Positions 28,255 through 35,847 of a stretch of DNA of 64,000 nucleotides are shown piece after piece. Made by a program: the position numbers and the translations under genes. Every line of letters begins with the position of its first letter. Within the stretch, counting starts at the first letter, position 1. Location: assembly GCF_019049655.1 (NCBI RefSeq), contig NZ_JAFMOX010000064.1:186001-250000 (forward strand), in the 5' to 3' direction. Source of the DNA: Rahnella rivi. Its GTDB lineage: Bacteria; Pseudomonadota; Gammaproteobacteria; Enterobacterales; Enterobacteriaceae. A model generated the notes under the pieces. The model had not been told where the DNA came from and did no database searches. It saw nothing but the letters and a program-made list of their open reading frames with translations.

Positions 28255-29139
28255 ATGCCTTGGATCCAATTGAAAATTAACACCACCGGTAATGACGCGG
28301 AAACGCTGAGCGACGCGCTTATCGAAAGTGGTGCAGTGTCTGTCACGTTCCTCGATACCCATGATAATCCGGTGTTTGAACCCCTGCCGGGCGAAACCCT
28401 GCTGTGGGGCGATACCGACGCTATCGGCCTGTATGACGCAGAAACCAACATGGAAGACGTGGTGGCGATGCTGGAGAACGAACCGCTGCTGGGCAAAGGT
28501 TTCGTGCACAAAATCGAACAGCTGGAAGACAAAGACTGGGAACGCGAATGGATGGATAACTTCCACCCGATGCGTTTTGGCGAGCGTCTGTGGATTTGCC
28601 CGAGCTGGCGCGATGTGCCGGATCCCACCGCCGTCAACGTGATGCTGGATCCGGGTCTGGCATTTGGAACCGGCACCCACCCGACCACCGCCATGTGCCT
28701 GCAATGGCTCGACAGCCTCGATCTGACCGACAAAACCGTGATCGACTTTGGTTGCGGCTCCGGCATTCTGGCGATCGCCGCGCTGAAGCTGGGTGCGAAA
28801 CACGTGGTCGGCATCGACATCGACCCGCAGGCGATTCTGGCCAGCCGTGATAACGCCGAACGTAACGGCGTCTCAGAGCGTCTGTCGCTGTATCTGCCAA
28901 AAGACCAGCCTGAGAACCTGTCTGCCGACGTCGTCGTCGCTAACATCCTTGCAGGCCCGCTGCGTGAACTGGCACCGCTGATCAGTGTGCTGCCGGTCGC
29001 GGGGGGGCATCTCGGGTTGTCCGGCATTCTGGCGAGCCAGGCGCAAAGCGTGGCCGATGCTTACCAGGACCTGTTCGAACTGGATCCGGTCGCCGAGAAA
29101 GAAGAATGGTGCCGCATTACGGGTGTTAAAAAAGTCTGA
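28255..29139 (+). CDS. prmA: Ribosomal protein L11 methyltransferase
   Basis: A 294-residue protein. The N-terminal ~55 residues form the L11-recognition domain, and the C-terminal class I methyltransferase has the SAM motif 'VIDFGCGSGILAIAALKLGA'. The substrate-binding 'NILAGPL' motif follows. PrmA trimethylates several L11 residues. A long stem terminator follows the stop, separating it from dusB-fis. Confidence 0.97.
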   Translation: MPWIQLKINTTGNDAETLSDALIESGAVSVTFLDTHDNPVFEPLPGETLLWGDTDAIGLYDAETNMEDVVAMLENEPLLGKGFVHKIEQLEDKDWEREWMDNFHPMRFGERLWICPSWRDVPDPTAVNVMLDPGLAFGTGTHPTTAMCLQWLDSLDLTDKTVIDFGCGSGILAIAALKLGAKHVVGIDIDPQAILASRDNAERNGVSERLSLYLPKDQPENLSADVVVANILAGPLRELAPLISVLPVAGGHLGLSGILASQAQSVADAYQDLFELDPVAEKEEWCRITGVKKV

Positions 29140-29148
29140 TAAGCATTA

Positions 29149-29183
29149 CCCGCGCTTTCTGATTATGCAGAAAGCGCGGGTTT
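29149..29183 (+). terminator. Strong hairpin terminator after prmA
   Basis: CCCGCGCTTTCTG (29149-29161) pairs perfectly over 13 bp with CAGAAAGCGCGGG (29168-29180), loop of six, followed by TTT. It lies 9 bp after the prmA stop. Confidence 0.85.
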
Positions 29184-29541
29184 GCTCCGCGCGTCTCCCC
29201 TCTGTCATTTTTTCTTTCCAAAAAAGAGTCATTTTCTGACCATCAGGCGATCTGAATCACGGAATTTTGTGGTTGTTGATGCTTAAAACGACGATCAAGC
29301 CCTTAGAATCACCTGCTATAACGGGCTGATTTAGAGAGAAATTAGGAATTTATTCAAGCGCACAATTTAACCAAAATGACTTAACCTGATGTAAATACAC
29401 AATAAAAAACCTCGCCACCCTTCATATTCATCGCGGTTAGGCATTTTCTTATCAAATCGCTCAAAGTTTGGCCTTTCATCTCACATCAAAAATGCGTAAT
29501 ATACGCGCCCTTGCGGACATCAGTATGGTCATTCTAAGTCT
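29184..29541 (+). promoter_or_regulatory. dusB-fis promoter region with a Fis-like site
   Basis: This AT-rich ~360-bp stretch has no gene. A -10 element TAATAT lies at 29497-29502, directly followed by a GC-rich discriminator (ACGCGCCC), the hallmark of stringently controlled promoters. No consensus -35 is present 17 bp upstream (TTTCAT). A 15-bp Fis-like site, GCTCAAAGTTTGGCC, lies at 29459-29473; it matches the degenerate Fis consensus at all but two defined positions. With a start near 29508 it centres at about -42, where E. coli fis has an autorepression site. Promoter position is inference; the motif match is seen directly. Confidence 0.7.
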
Positions 29542-30507
29542 ATGCGCATCGGACACCACCAGCTTACAAATTGCCTGATTGCGGCCCCTATGGCCGGTAT
29601 AACAGACCGACCGTTTCGTGCCTTATGTCATGCGATGGGTGCTGGGATGGCTGTATCCGAAATGCTCTCCTCCAATCCGGAGGTGTGGCGGACGGACAAG
29701 TCCCGATTGCGTATGGTGCATAACGATGAACCGGGTATCCGAGCCGTGCAAATTGCCGGTTGTGATCCCGAAGATATGGCGGCTGCCGCCCGAATTAATG
29801 TGGCGAGCGGTGCGCAGATCATTGACATCAATATGGGCTGCCCGGCCAAGAAAGTGAACCGCAAACTGGCAGGATCTGCGCTCTTGCAGTATCCGGATTT
29901 GGTCAAACAGATCCTCACTGCCGTCGTAAACGCGGTAGATGTGCCAGTCACGTTGAAAATTCGTACTGGTTGGGCACCGGAACACCGTAACTGTGTACAA
30001 ATTGCCCAATTGGCTGAAGACTGTGGAATTCAGGCCCTGACTATTCATGGCCGAACCCGTGCCTGTCTCTTCAATGGAGATGCAGAGTACGACAGTATTC
30101 GGACAGTTAAGCAGAGTGTTTCCATTCCGATTATCGCGAATGGCGACATAACTGACCCGCATAAAGCCAGAGCGGTGCTCGACTACACCGGAGCTGATGC
30201 TCTGATGATAGGACGTGCCGCTCAGGGGAGACCCTGGATCTTCCGGGAAATCCAGCACTATCTGGACACAGGGGAACTGTTACCGCCACCGCCTTTGGGT
30301 GAGGTACAGCGCTTGTTAATAGGGCACGTACGGGAATTGCACGACTTTTACGGTCAAGGCAAGGGATTCCGTATCGCCCGTAAGCATGTTTCATGGTATC
30401 TCCAGGAACATGCCCCGAGTGACCAGTTTCGGCGCTCCTTCAACGCCATAGAGGATGCCAGCGAACAGCTGGAGGCGTTGGAAGCATATTTCGAAAATCT
30501 TGCGTAA
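29542..30507 (+). CDS. dusB: tRNA-dihydrouridine synthase B
   Basis: A 321-residue Dus-family flavoprotein, the same length as E. coli DusB. It has the TIM-barrel start 'LIAAPMAGITDRPFR' and the active-site cysteine in 'NMGCPAKKVNRKLAGSALL'. It reduces U17 in tRNA D-loops using FMN and NADPH. The dusB-fis operon is conserved in Enterobacterales; fis follows by 21 bp. The ATG has a weak Shine-Dalgarno (TAAG), in keeping with the known low translation of dusB. Confidence 0.98.
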   Translation: MRIGHHQLTNCLIAAPMAGITDRPFRALCHAMGAGMAVSEMLSSNPEVWRTDKSRLRMVHNDEPGIRAVQIAGCDPEDMAAAARINVASGAQIIDINMGCPAKKVNRKLAGSALLQYPDLVKQILTAVVNAVDVPVTLKIRTGWAPEHRNCVQIAQLAEDCGIQALTIHGRTRACLFNGDAEYDSIRTVKQSVSIPIIANGDITDPHKARAVLDYTGADALMIGRAAQGRPWIFREIQHYLDTGELLPPPPLGEVQRLLIGHVRELHDFYGQGKGFRIARKHVSWYLQEHAPSDQFRRSFNAIEDASEQLEALEAYFENLA

Positions 30508-30528
30508 CAAAAAAGAGCTGACAGAACT

Positions 30529-30825
30529 ATGTTCGAACAACGCGTGAATTCTGACGTACTGACCGTTTCTACCGTAAACTCACAAGATCAGGTGACTCAA
30601 AAGCCTCTGCGTGACTCGGTAAAACAAGCACTTAAGGGCTATTTCGCTCAATTGAATGGTCAGGACGTGAATGACCTGTATGAGTTGGTATTGGCTGAAG
30701 TTGAACAGCCACTGTTGGACATGGTGATGCAGTACACCCGTGGCAACCAGACTCGTGCGGCCCTGATGATGGGTATCAACCGCGGTACGCTGCGTAAGAA
30801 ACTGAAAAAATACGGCATGAACTGA
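30529..30825 (+). CDS. fis: Fis nucleoid protein
   Basis: A 98-residue protein nearly identical to E. coli Fis; I see one difference from the sequence I remember (Gly for Asn in 'ALKGYFAQLNGQ'). The N-terminal beta-hairpin for invertase activation, the dimerising helices and the C-terminal helix-turn-helix ('NQTRAALMMGINRGTLRKKL') are intact. It bends DNA, activates rRNA promoters and autorepresses. It is translated from the dusB-fis mRNA. Confidence 0.99.
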   Translation: MFEQRVNSDVLTVSTVNSQDQVTQKPLRDSVKQALKGYFAQLNGQDVNDLYELVLAEVEQPLLDMVMQYTRGNQTRAALMMGINRGTLRKKLKKYGMN

Positions 30826-30846
30826 TACTAATCAGTCATTGTCTTG

Positions 30847-30881
30847 AAAAGGCGCTTTTCCGCAAGGAGAGCGCCTTTTTT
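30847..30881 (+). terminator. Rho-independent terminator after fis
   Basis: AAAAGGCGCT (30847-30856) pairs with AGCGCCTTTT (30870-30879), followed by two more T residues. It ends the dusB-fis operon. Confidence 0.92.
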
Positions 30882-30947
30882 GTTTATGTGTCATCCGGCA
30901 ACACCCCTTCCTGTAAATCTGCTCAAAACCTAACCCAGATCAAGCCA

Positions 30948-30968
30948 AATGAGAATAATTCTCTCATT
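30948..30968 (+). promoter_or_regulatory. Fur-box-like palindrome upstream of the DoxX-like gene
   Basis: The core TGAGAATAATTCTCT (30950-30964) matches the 15-bp Fur 7-1-7 model TGATAATNATTATCA at 11 of its 14 defined positions and contains the perfect palindrome GAGAAT-A-ATTCTC. It lies 60-80 bp before the DoxX start, a typical position for iron repression. Confidence 0.65.
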
Positions 30969-31027
30969 CATTCCGCCATTAGGAATTACTTTAGAGGAAC
31001 AAAAAATGTCTCTGGGGAGTGGCAACA

Positions 31028-31456
31028 ATGAAGCAACTTTATATGCGTTTTACCGCTGCGCTGAACAAGCCGGATCTGGCTATTTTGCTGTTACGTATCA
31101 CCTACGGCCTGCTGATTTTTCACGGCTGGCATAAGTTGCACGACGGTCTGGGCGGCATTCAGGGCATGCTGGCGGGTTATGGTATTCCCGCGTTTGTTGC
31201 CTACGGCGTGATCATTGGCGAAGTGATTGCCCCGATCATGATGATCCTCGGCATCTTCACCCGCCTCGCTGCGCTGTCGGCGGCAGCCACAATGGTGGTC
31301 GCCTGGCTGATGGTGGGTGTGCACCACACCTTCGCGCTGACGCCGGTCGGTGCCTGGGCGATTGAAGATATTGTTTACTACTTTATGGCCGCCCTTGTTA
31401 TCGCACTTTACGGCAGCGGCCGTTACTCGGTAATGAGCAATCCGCTCTACCGCTGA
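31028..31456 (+). CDS. DoxX-family membrane protein
   Basis: A 142-residue protein with four transmembrane helices (about 18-36, 50-72, 77-98 and 108-126) and the DoxX pattern 'RITYGLLIFHGWHKL'. DoxX proteins are small quinol-oxidase-like or redox membrane proteins whose role is mostly undefined. I chose ATG 31028 because GGGGAG ends eight bases upstream; a GTG at 31019 is in frame but overlaps that site. The Fur-like palindrome upstream suggests iron control. A second ATG (31006) with a good AGAGGA opens a different frame that overlaps this gene; see findings. Confidence 0.88.
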   Translation: MKQLYMRFTAALNKPDLAILLLRITYGLLIFHGWHKLHDGLGGIQGMLAGYGIPAFVAYGVIIGEVIAPIMMILGIFTRLAALSAAATMVVAWLMVGVHHTFALTPVGAWAIEDIVYYFMAALVIALYGSGRYSVMSNPLYR

Positions 31457-31465
31457 AAACGTTTC

Positions 31466-31496
31466 CGGCATACTTTTTCACCGAAGTATGCCGTTT
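31466..31496 (+). terminator. Hairpin terminator after the DoxX-like gene
   Basis: CGGCATACTT (31466-31475) pairs perfectly with AAGTATGCCG (31484-31493) and a short TTT follows. The weak T-tract lowers certainty. Confidence 0.65.
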
Positions 31497-31881
31497 AAGC
31501 CTGGCGGTGTTGAGCCGGTACTCAGAGGTGAAAAACCGCCATTCGTATTGTTTTACATCAGTTGTTTAAAACGTCTAAAAAAGGACGTCGATTTGCCTGT
31601 TTATCGGACAATTACCCTCTCCGGAACCGCCGGAGAACATGTTATACTTTCCATCAGAGTCGTATTCGCCCCGCTCATCGCCTACGGACAGCACTCAGCA
31701 TCGCGATCCCGTCCTCTAAAAAAAATGTACTGTCTGTTAGTGTAAAAAATGCGTCAACGGGCGTCGTTTTTTAAACATTTTCAGACACGTGTTGTCCCAC
31801 TATTTGCAGGATAATCCGTACCGCGCCGAACTTTTTACTCACGCGTTACCCCGGTTTCTTTATGCAGATGATTAGGCATTT
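31497..31881 (+). promoter_or_regulatory. Promoter and long leader of lpxP
   Basis: No gene is visible in this ~385-bp stretch. An extended -10 element, TGTTATACT, lies at 31640-31648 (TGn plus TATACT). A start about seven bases downstream would give a leader of roughly 225 nt before lpxP. A small hairpin (CTCCGG/CCGGAG, about 31619-31635) precedes the -10. Long leaders are common in cold-induced mRNAs, and lpxP is cold-induced in E. coli; that link is inference. Confidence 0.45.
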
Positions 31882-32802
31882 ATGACATCTCCACGATTTC
31901 GCGCTTCATTTTTACATCCCCGCTACTGGCTGACCTGGTTCGGTCTCGGCGTTCTGTTCCTTCTGGTTCAGCTTCCTTATCCGGTGTTGTACCGTTTAGG
32001 TGTCTGGCTTGGCCGCACGTCCATGCGTTTCCTGAAACGCCGCGTGTCGATAACCCGCCGCAATTTACAGCTGTGTTTCCCTGATCTCTCGTCTGAACAG
32101 GTTGAAGCCCGAATCGTCAGTAACTTTGAATCTCTTGGCATGGGCTTACTGGAAACCGGCATGGCCTGGTTCTGGTCAGACGCCCGGGTCAAACGCTGGT
32201 TCGACGTCAGCGGCCTGCATAACCTTAAAAAAGCGCAGGAAAATAATCAGGGTGTGCTGGTCATCGGCGTGCATTTTATGTCACTTGAACTCGGTGGCCG
32301 CGCGATGGGATTATGTCAGCCGATGATGGCGATGTACCGACCGCACAACAACAAAGCGATGGAATTTGTGCAGACCTGGGGTCGCATGCGTTCTAACAAA
32401 GCGATGCTGGATCGCAAAGATTTACGCGGCATGGTTCATGCGCTGAAAAAGGGCGAAGCCGTCTGGTTTGCACCAGATCAGGATTACGGTCCGCGCGGCA
32501 GCGTTTTTGCGCCGCTGTTTGCCGTCGATGAAGCCGCAACCACCAGCGGAACCTACATGCTGGCAAGACTGGCTAAACCGGCACTGGTCACCGTGGTGCT
32601 GGTGCGCAAACCGGCCGCGAAAGGTTATGATCTGGTGATTCAACCGGCATTGCAGGATTACCCGATTGACGATGAAATGGCCGCGGCGGCTTACATGAAC
32701 CGCGTCATCGAAACTGAAATCATGCGGGCGCCCGATCAGTATCTGTGGCTGCATCGCCGCTTCAAAACCCGCCCGGCGGGCACGCCGTCGCTTTACCGAT
32801 AG
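31882..32802 (+). CDS. lpxP: Lipid A palmitoleoyl/lauroyl acyltransferase (LpxP type)
   Basis: A 306-residue late acyltransferase of lipid A synthesis. It carries the catalytic HX4E motif at His131-Glu136 ('HFMSLE') and one N-terminal membrane helix (about 17-36). The stretch 'VGVHFMSLELGGR.MGLCQPMMA.YRPHNN' pattern agrees with E. coli LpxP rather than LpxL, which reads differently there. LpxP adds palmitoleate to the distal glucosamine of Kdo2-lipid IVA in the cold. The ATG has only a weak Shine-Dalgarno (TAGG). A terminator follows. Confidence 0.9.
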   Translation: MTSPRFRASFLHPRYWLTWFGLGVLFLLVQLPYPVLYRLGVWLGRTSMRFLKRRVSITRRNLQLCFPDLSSEQVEARIVSNFESLGMGLLETGMAWFWSDARVKRWFDVSGLHNLKKAQENNQGVLVIGVHFMSLELGGRAMGLCQPMMAMYRPHNNKAMEFVQTWGRMRSNKAMLDRKDLRGMVHALKKGEAVWFAPDQDYGPRGSVFAPLFAVDEAATTSGTYMLARLAKPALVTVVLVRKPAAKGYDLVIQPALQDYPIDDEMAAAAYMNRVIETEIMRAPDQYLWLHRRFKTRPAGTPSLYR

Positions 32803-32816
32803 CCTGATATCACATC

Positions 32817-32845
32817 AAGCCCGATGCCACCGCGTCGGGCTTTTT
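32817..32845 (+). terminator. Rho-independent terminator after lpxP
   Basis: AAGCCCGA (32817-32824) pairs with TCGGGCTT (32835-32842), followed by TTT, 14 bp after the stop. Confidence 0.9.
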
Positions 32846-32893
32846 CATTGACGACTGAACTGAACAACATCCAATAAGAGAGCGGTATTCCTC

Positions 32894-33079
32894 ATGGCGA
32901 AAAAACCAGACGCAGCCCCTTCCATCTTTGATCACCTCAAAGATGACGACAGTTTTGATCTCTGGGGGCGCTCCAGCCTCAGCACCGCGCTCAACAAAGC
33001 CAAACCTAAAACACCGGACAACGACCAGATCGCTGCCGCGCGTAAACTGATTGCGGGCAGCAAAAGCCAGCCTGAATAA
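32894..33079 (+). CDS. Small protein of unknown function
   Basis: A 61-residue hydrophilic protein that I do not recognise. It has no signal peptide or membrane helix; it starts with a lysine pair and has an acidic patch ('DHLKDDDSFDLWG') followed by a basic, helix-prone half. A purine-rich AAGAGAGCGG lies upstream of the ATG, and terminators sit on both sides (32817-32845 and 33098-33122), so it would be a self-contained small transcription unit. The tight bracketing and codon use support a real gene. Function unknown. Confidence 0.7.
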   Translation: MAKKPDAAPSIFDHLKDDDSFDLWGRSSLSTALNKAKPKTPDNDQIAAARKLIAGSKSQPE

Positions 33080-33097
33080 CCTGTCCGGTTTGCCTGC

Positions 33098-33122
33098 AAA
33101 ACCCGCTTCGTGCGGGTTTTTT
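33098..33122 (+). terminator. Rho-independent terminator after the small ORF
   Basis: AAAACCCGC (33098-33106) pairs with GCGGGTTTT (33112-33120) across a TTCGT loop, then TT. Confidence 0.9.
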
Positions 33123-33292
33123 ATTGCCTTGTGATGCAGTGGCTAAACTGCCGCCTGTCACAACACTTCCCCCGCCTTGATCAATCCCCTGCGCGAAATC
33201 CACTCTGACGACATCTGCCGGTTCTCTTTCCTCCGGAATCGAAACAAAGCGGGTTAGCATTCTGTGCTCTCCACTCCAGTATTGAAATTATC

Positions 33293-33339
33293 CGCACTGT
33301 TTTACGGCAGTCACATTGACCGCGCACTGAAACAGGGCA
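33293..33339 (+). promoter_or_regulatory. Two NtrC-like binding sites
   Basis: CGCACTGTTTTACGGCA (33293-33309) and CGCACTGAAACAGGGCA (33323-33339) match the NtrC pattern TGCACY-N5-RGTGCA with three and two mismatches. Their centres are 30 bp apart, close to three helical turns, and fall about 142 and 112 bp upstream of the start predicted from the sigma-54 element. That resembles the glnA enhancer spacing in E. coli. Confidence 0.65.
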
Positions 33340-33415
33340 ATACATTTCATAACGCCCATCAATGTTACTGAGCATTTCCCTACTGTGACTAGATTGTTGG
33401 ACGTTTTTTCGATGT

Positions 33416-33431
33416 TGGCACTCCCTTTGCA
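33416..33431 (+). promoter_or_regulatory. Sigma-54 promoter of aapJQMP
   Basis: TGGCACTCCCTTTGCA matches the RpoN consensus TGGCACG-N4-TTGCW at every defined position but one, with the essential GG and GC dinucleotides correctly spaced. It lies 92 bp before the aapJ ATG. The rest of the 33123-33523 gap shows only the NtrC-like sites upstream. Confidence 0.85.
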
Positions 33432-33523
33432 ATGACAGGAGCAGAGGGCGACGCCCCAAAACAGACAGGGTGCTCAGGCACTCACACAATAATAATTCTC
33501 AGTTTTGTCTCACAGGACGCTTA

Positions 33524-34549
33524 ATGAAAAAAATATTGCTCTCTACGCTGATTGCCGCAGCAAGCTTCGTGACACTGGCTGGTCAGGCTCATGCAGGTAC
33601 CACTCTGGATGCAGTCAAAAAGAAAGGTTTTGTTCAATGCGGCATCAGTGATGGTTTGCCGGGTTTCTCCTACGCGGACTCCAAAGGCAAATTCACCGGT
33701 CTTGACGTTGACGTCTGCCGCGCAGTGGCCGCTGCCGTGTTTGGCGATGCTGAGAAAGTGAAATACACCCCGCTGACCGCGAAAGAGCGTTTTACCGCCC
33801 TGCAATCTGGCGAAGTGGATATCTTGTCCCGTAACACCACCTGGACCTCTTCCCGCGACGCGGGCATGGGGATGATCTTCGCGGGCGTCAACTACTACGA
33901 CGGCATCGGCTTCCTGACACATCAGAAAGCGGGCCTGAAAAGCGCGAAAGAACTCGATGGCGCGACGGTATGTCTGCAAGCCGGTACTGATACTGAGCTG
34001 AACGTGGCTGACTACTTCAAAGCCAACAAAATGACTTACACCCCGGTCACCTTCGACCGCTCTGATGAAAGTGCCAAAGCGCTGGACTCAGGCCGCTGCG
34101 ACACCCTGGCCTCTGACCAGTCTCAGCTCTACGCACTGCGCATCAAACTGGGTAAACCGGATGAGTTCATCGTGCTGCCGGAAGTGATTTCTAAAGAACC
34201 TCTGGGTCCGGTTGTTCGCCGTGGTGATGAAGACTGGCTGGCCGTAGTGCGCTGGTCCCTGTTCGCCATGCTGAATGCCGAAGAGATGGGCGTGACATCT
34301 GCCAACGTTGAGCAGCTGGCCGCTAACCCGACCACGCCGGACATGAGCAACCTGCTCGGTAAAACCGGGACTTACGGTGCAGATCTGAAAGTGCCTAACG
34401 ACTGGGTGGTGAAAATCGTCAAACAAGTCGGTAACTACGGCGAAAGCTTTGAACGCAACGTCGGTCAGGGCAGTGAGCTGAAAATCAAACGTGGTCAGAA
34501 CGCATTGTGGAATAAAGGCGGCATCCAGTACGCACCACCGGTCCGTTAA
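33524..34549 (+). CDS. aapJ: AapJ, general L-amino acid binding protein
   Basis: A 341-residue periplasmic binding protein, homologous to E. coli YhdW and rhizobial AapJ. The signal peptide is residues 1-24 (cleavage after 'GQAHA'). The mature part has the class II fold with 'FVQCGISDGLPGFSYADSKG' and 'GLDVDVCRAVAAAVFGDAEKV'. I chose ATG 33524, with AGGA upstream, over an in-frame start at 33470 that would spoil the signal peptide. It delivers L-amino acids to AapQM/AapP. A sigma-54 promoter and NtrC-like sites upstream point to induction under nitrogen limitation. Confidence 0.95.
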   Translation: MKKILLSTLIAAASFVTLAGQAHAGTTLDAVKKKGFVQCGISDGLPGFSYADSKGKFTGLDVDVCRAVAAAVFGDAEKVKYTPLTAKERFTALQSGEVDILSRNTTWTSSRDAGMGMIFAGVNYYDGIGFLTHQKAGLKSAKELDGATVCLQAGTDTELNVADYFKANKMTYTPVTFDRSDESAKALDSGRCDTLASDQSQLYALRIKLGKPDEFIVLPEVISKEPLGPVVRRGDEDWLAVVRWSLFAMLNAEEMGVTSANVEQLAANPTTPDMSNLLGKTGTYGADLKVPNDWVVKIVKQVGNYGESFERNVGQGSELKIKRGQNALWNKGGIQYAPPVR

Positions 34550-34597
34550 TACCCTTCATCACCAACGTGTTTGAATAATAAAGTGTTTAAGGATGTT

Positions 34598-34624
34598 GAT
34601 GCACCGGCCGTTCCCCGGTGCATC
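34598..34624 (+). other. Intercistronic hairpin between aapJ and aapQ
   Basis: GATGCACCGG (34598-34607) pairs perfectly with CCGGTGCATC (34615-34624) around a 7-base loop and is not followed by a T-tract. In binding-protein operons such structures protect the upstream message from 3' exonucleases, giving more binding protein than permease. The role here is inference. Confidence 0.7.
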
Positions 34625-34659
34625 ACTTCCCGGTGATAGATTGCTAAAGGCCATCCACT

Positions 34660-35838
34660 ATGTCGCAACGCCCAACCGGAAAAGGTTCGTTCTCGCTGAC
34701 CAATCCAGCCGTACGAGCCTGGATTTACCAAATTTTCGCGGTGGTGTTGCTGGTAGCCTGTCTCGGTTACCTGCTCCACAACACCATTACCAATCTGACT
34801 ACACGAGGGATCACCTCGGGATTTGCATTTCTGGAAAAAGGTGCCGGTTTCGGCATTGTTCAGCATCTTATTGACTACCAGGAAGGCGACACCTACGCCC
34901 GCGTTTTCGTTATCGGCCTGCTCAACACCCTGCTGGTTTCTGCGCTGTGTATCGTATTCGCATCGATTATCGGGTTTATCATCGGATTAGGCCGTCTCTC
35001 TGATAACTGGCTGATCCGTAGAGTCTCAACGGTCTACATCGAGATATTCCGTAACATTCCTCCCCTGCTGCAAATCTTCTTCTGGTACTTCGCCGTCCTG
35101 CGCAACCTGCCTGGCCCGCGTCAAAGCCTCAACGCATTTGATCTGGCATTCGTCAGCAACCGTGGTTTGTACCTGCCGTCACCGGAGTTATCGCCGGGCA
35201 GTCTGGCCGGTTTTATCGCCCTGCTGCTGGCGGTGTTCGGTATTTTTGCCCTCAGGCGTTACAACCATTTTCGGCAGATCCACACCGGGCGCGTCTGGCG
35301 TATCTGGCCGTGGGCAATCCTGATGCTGGTGGTTTTCCCTGCGCTGGCGCACCTGATTTTCGGGCCGGCCGTTCACTGGGATGTGCCTGCACTGCGCGGG
35401 TTCAACTTCCGGGGCGGCATGGTGCTGATCCCGGAACTGGCGGCGTTAACGCTGGCGCTGTCGGTGTACACCTCCACGTTTATCGCCGAAGTGATCCGCT
35501 CCGGCATTCAGTCGGTTTCGCACGGCCAGCATGAGGCAGCGCGCTCACTCGGCCTGCCGAATCCGGTCACCCTGCGTCAGGTGATTTTACCGCAGGCGAT
35601 GCGGGTGATTATTCCACCGCTGACCAGCCAGTATCTGAACATCGTCAAAAACTCCTCTCTGGCCGCCGCAATTGGTTACCCGGATATGGTGTCGCTGTTC
35701 GCCGGTACCGTGCTGAACCAGACCGGTCAGGCGATTGAAACCATTGCCATCACCATGTCGGTTTACCTGATCATCAGCCTGCTGATCTCGTTTTTGATGA
35801 ACATTTACAACCGGCGCATCGCGCTGGTCGAGCGTTAA
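34660..35838 (+). CDS. aapQ: AapQ, amino acid ABC transporter permease
   Basis: A 392-residue permease of the HisM/GlnP type, homologous to E. coli YhdX. It is longer than usual for the family because of an inserted region (about residues 130-250) typical of AapQ. The EAA-loop signature 'GQHEAARSLGLPNPVTLRQVILPQA' lies in the C-terminal third, where it contacts the ATPase. It pairs with AapM, encoded 9 bp downstream. AAAGG lies about ten bases before the ATG. Confidence 0.95.
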   Translation: MSQRPTGKGSFSLTNPAVRAWIYQIFAVVLLVACLGYLLHNTITNLTTRGITSGFAFLEKGAGFGIVQHLIDYQEGDTYARVFVIGLLNTLLVSALCIVFASIIGFIIGLGRLSDNWLIRRVSTVYIEIFRNIPPLLQIFFWYFAVLRNLPGPRQSLNAFDLAFVSNRGLYLPSPELSPGSLAGFIALLLAVFGIFALRRYNHFRQIHTGRVWRIWPWAILMLVVFPALAHLIFGPAVHWDVPALRGFNFRGGMVLIPELAALTLALSVYTSTFIAEVIRSGIQSVSHGQHEAARSLGLPNPVTLRQVILPQAMRVIIPPLTSQYLNIVKNSSLAAAIGYPDMVSLFAGTVLNQTGQAIETIAITMSVYLIISLLISFLMNIYNRRIALVER

Positions 35839-35847
35839 GGGAAACCC

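Noticed and set aside
31488..31745. 85-residue ORF upstream of lpxP
   Set aside because: No ribosome binding site, odd composition, and it spans the hairpin and the probable lpxP promoter.
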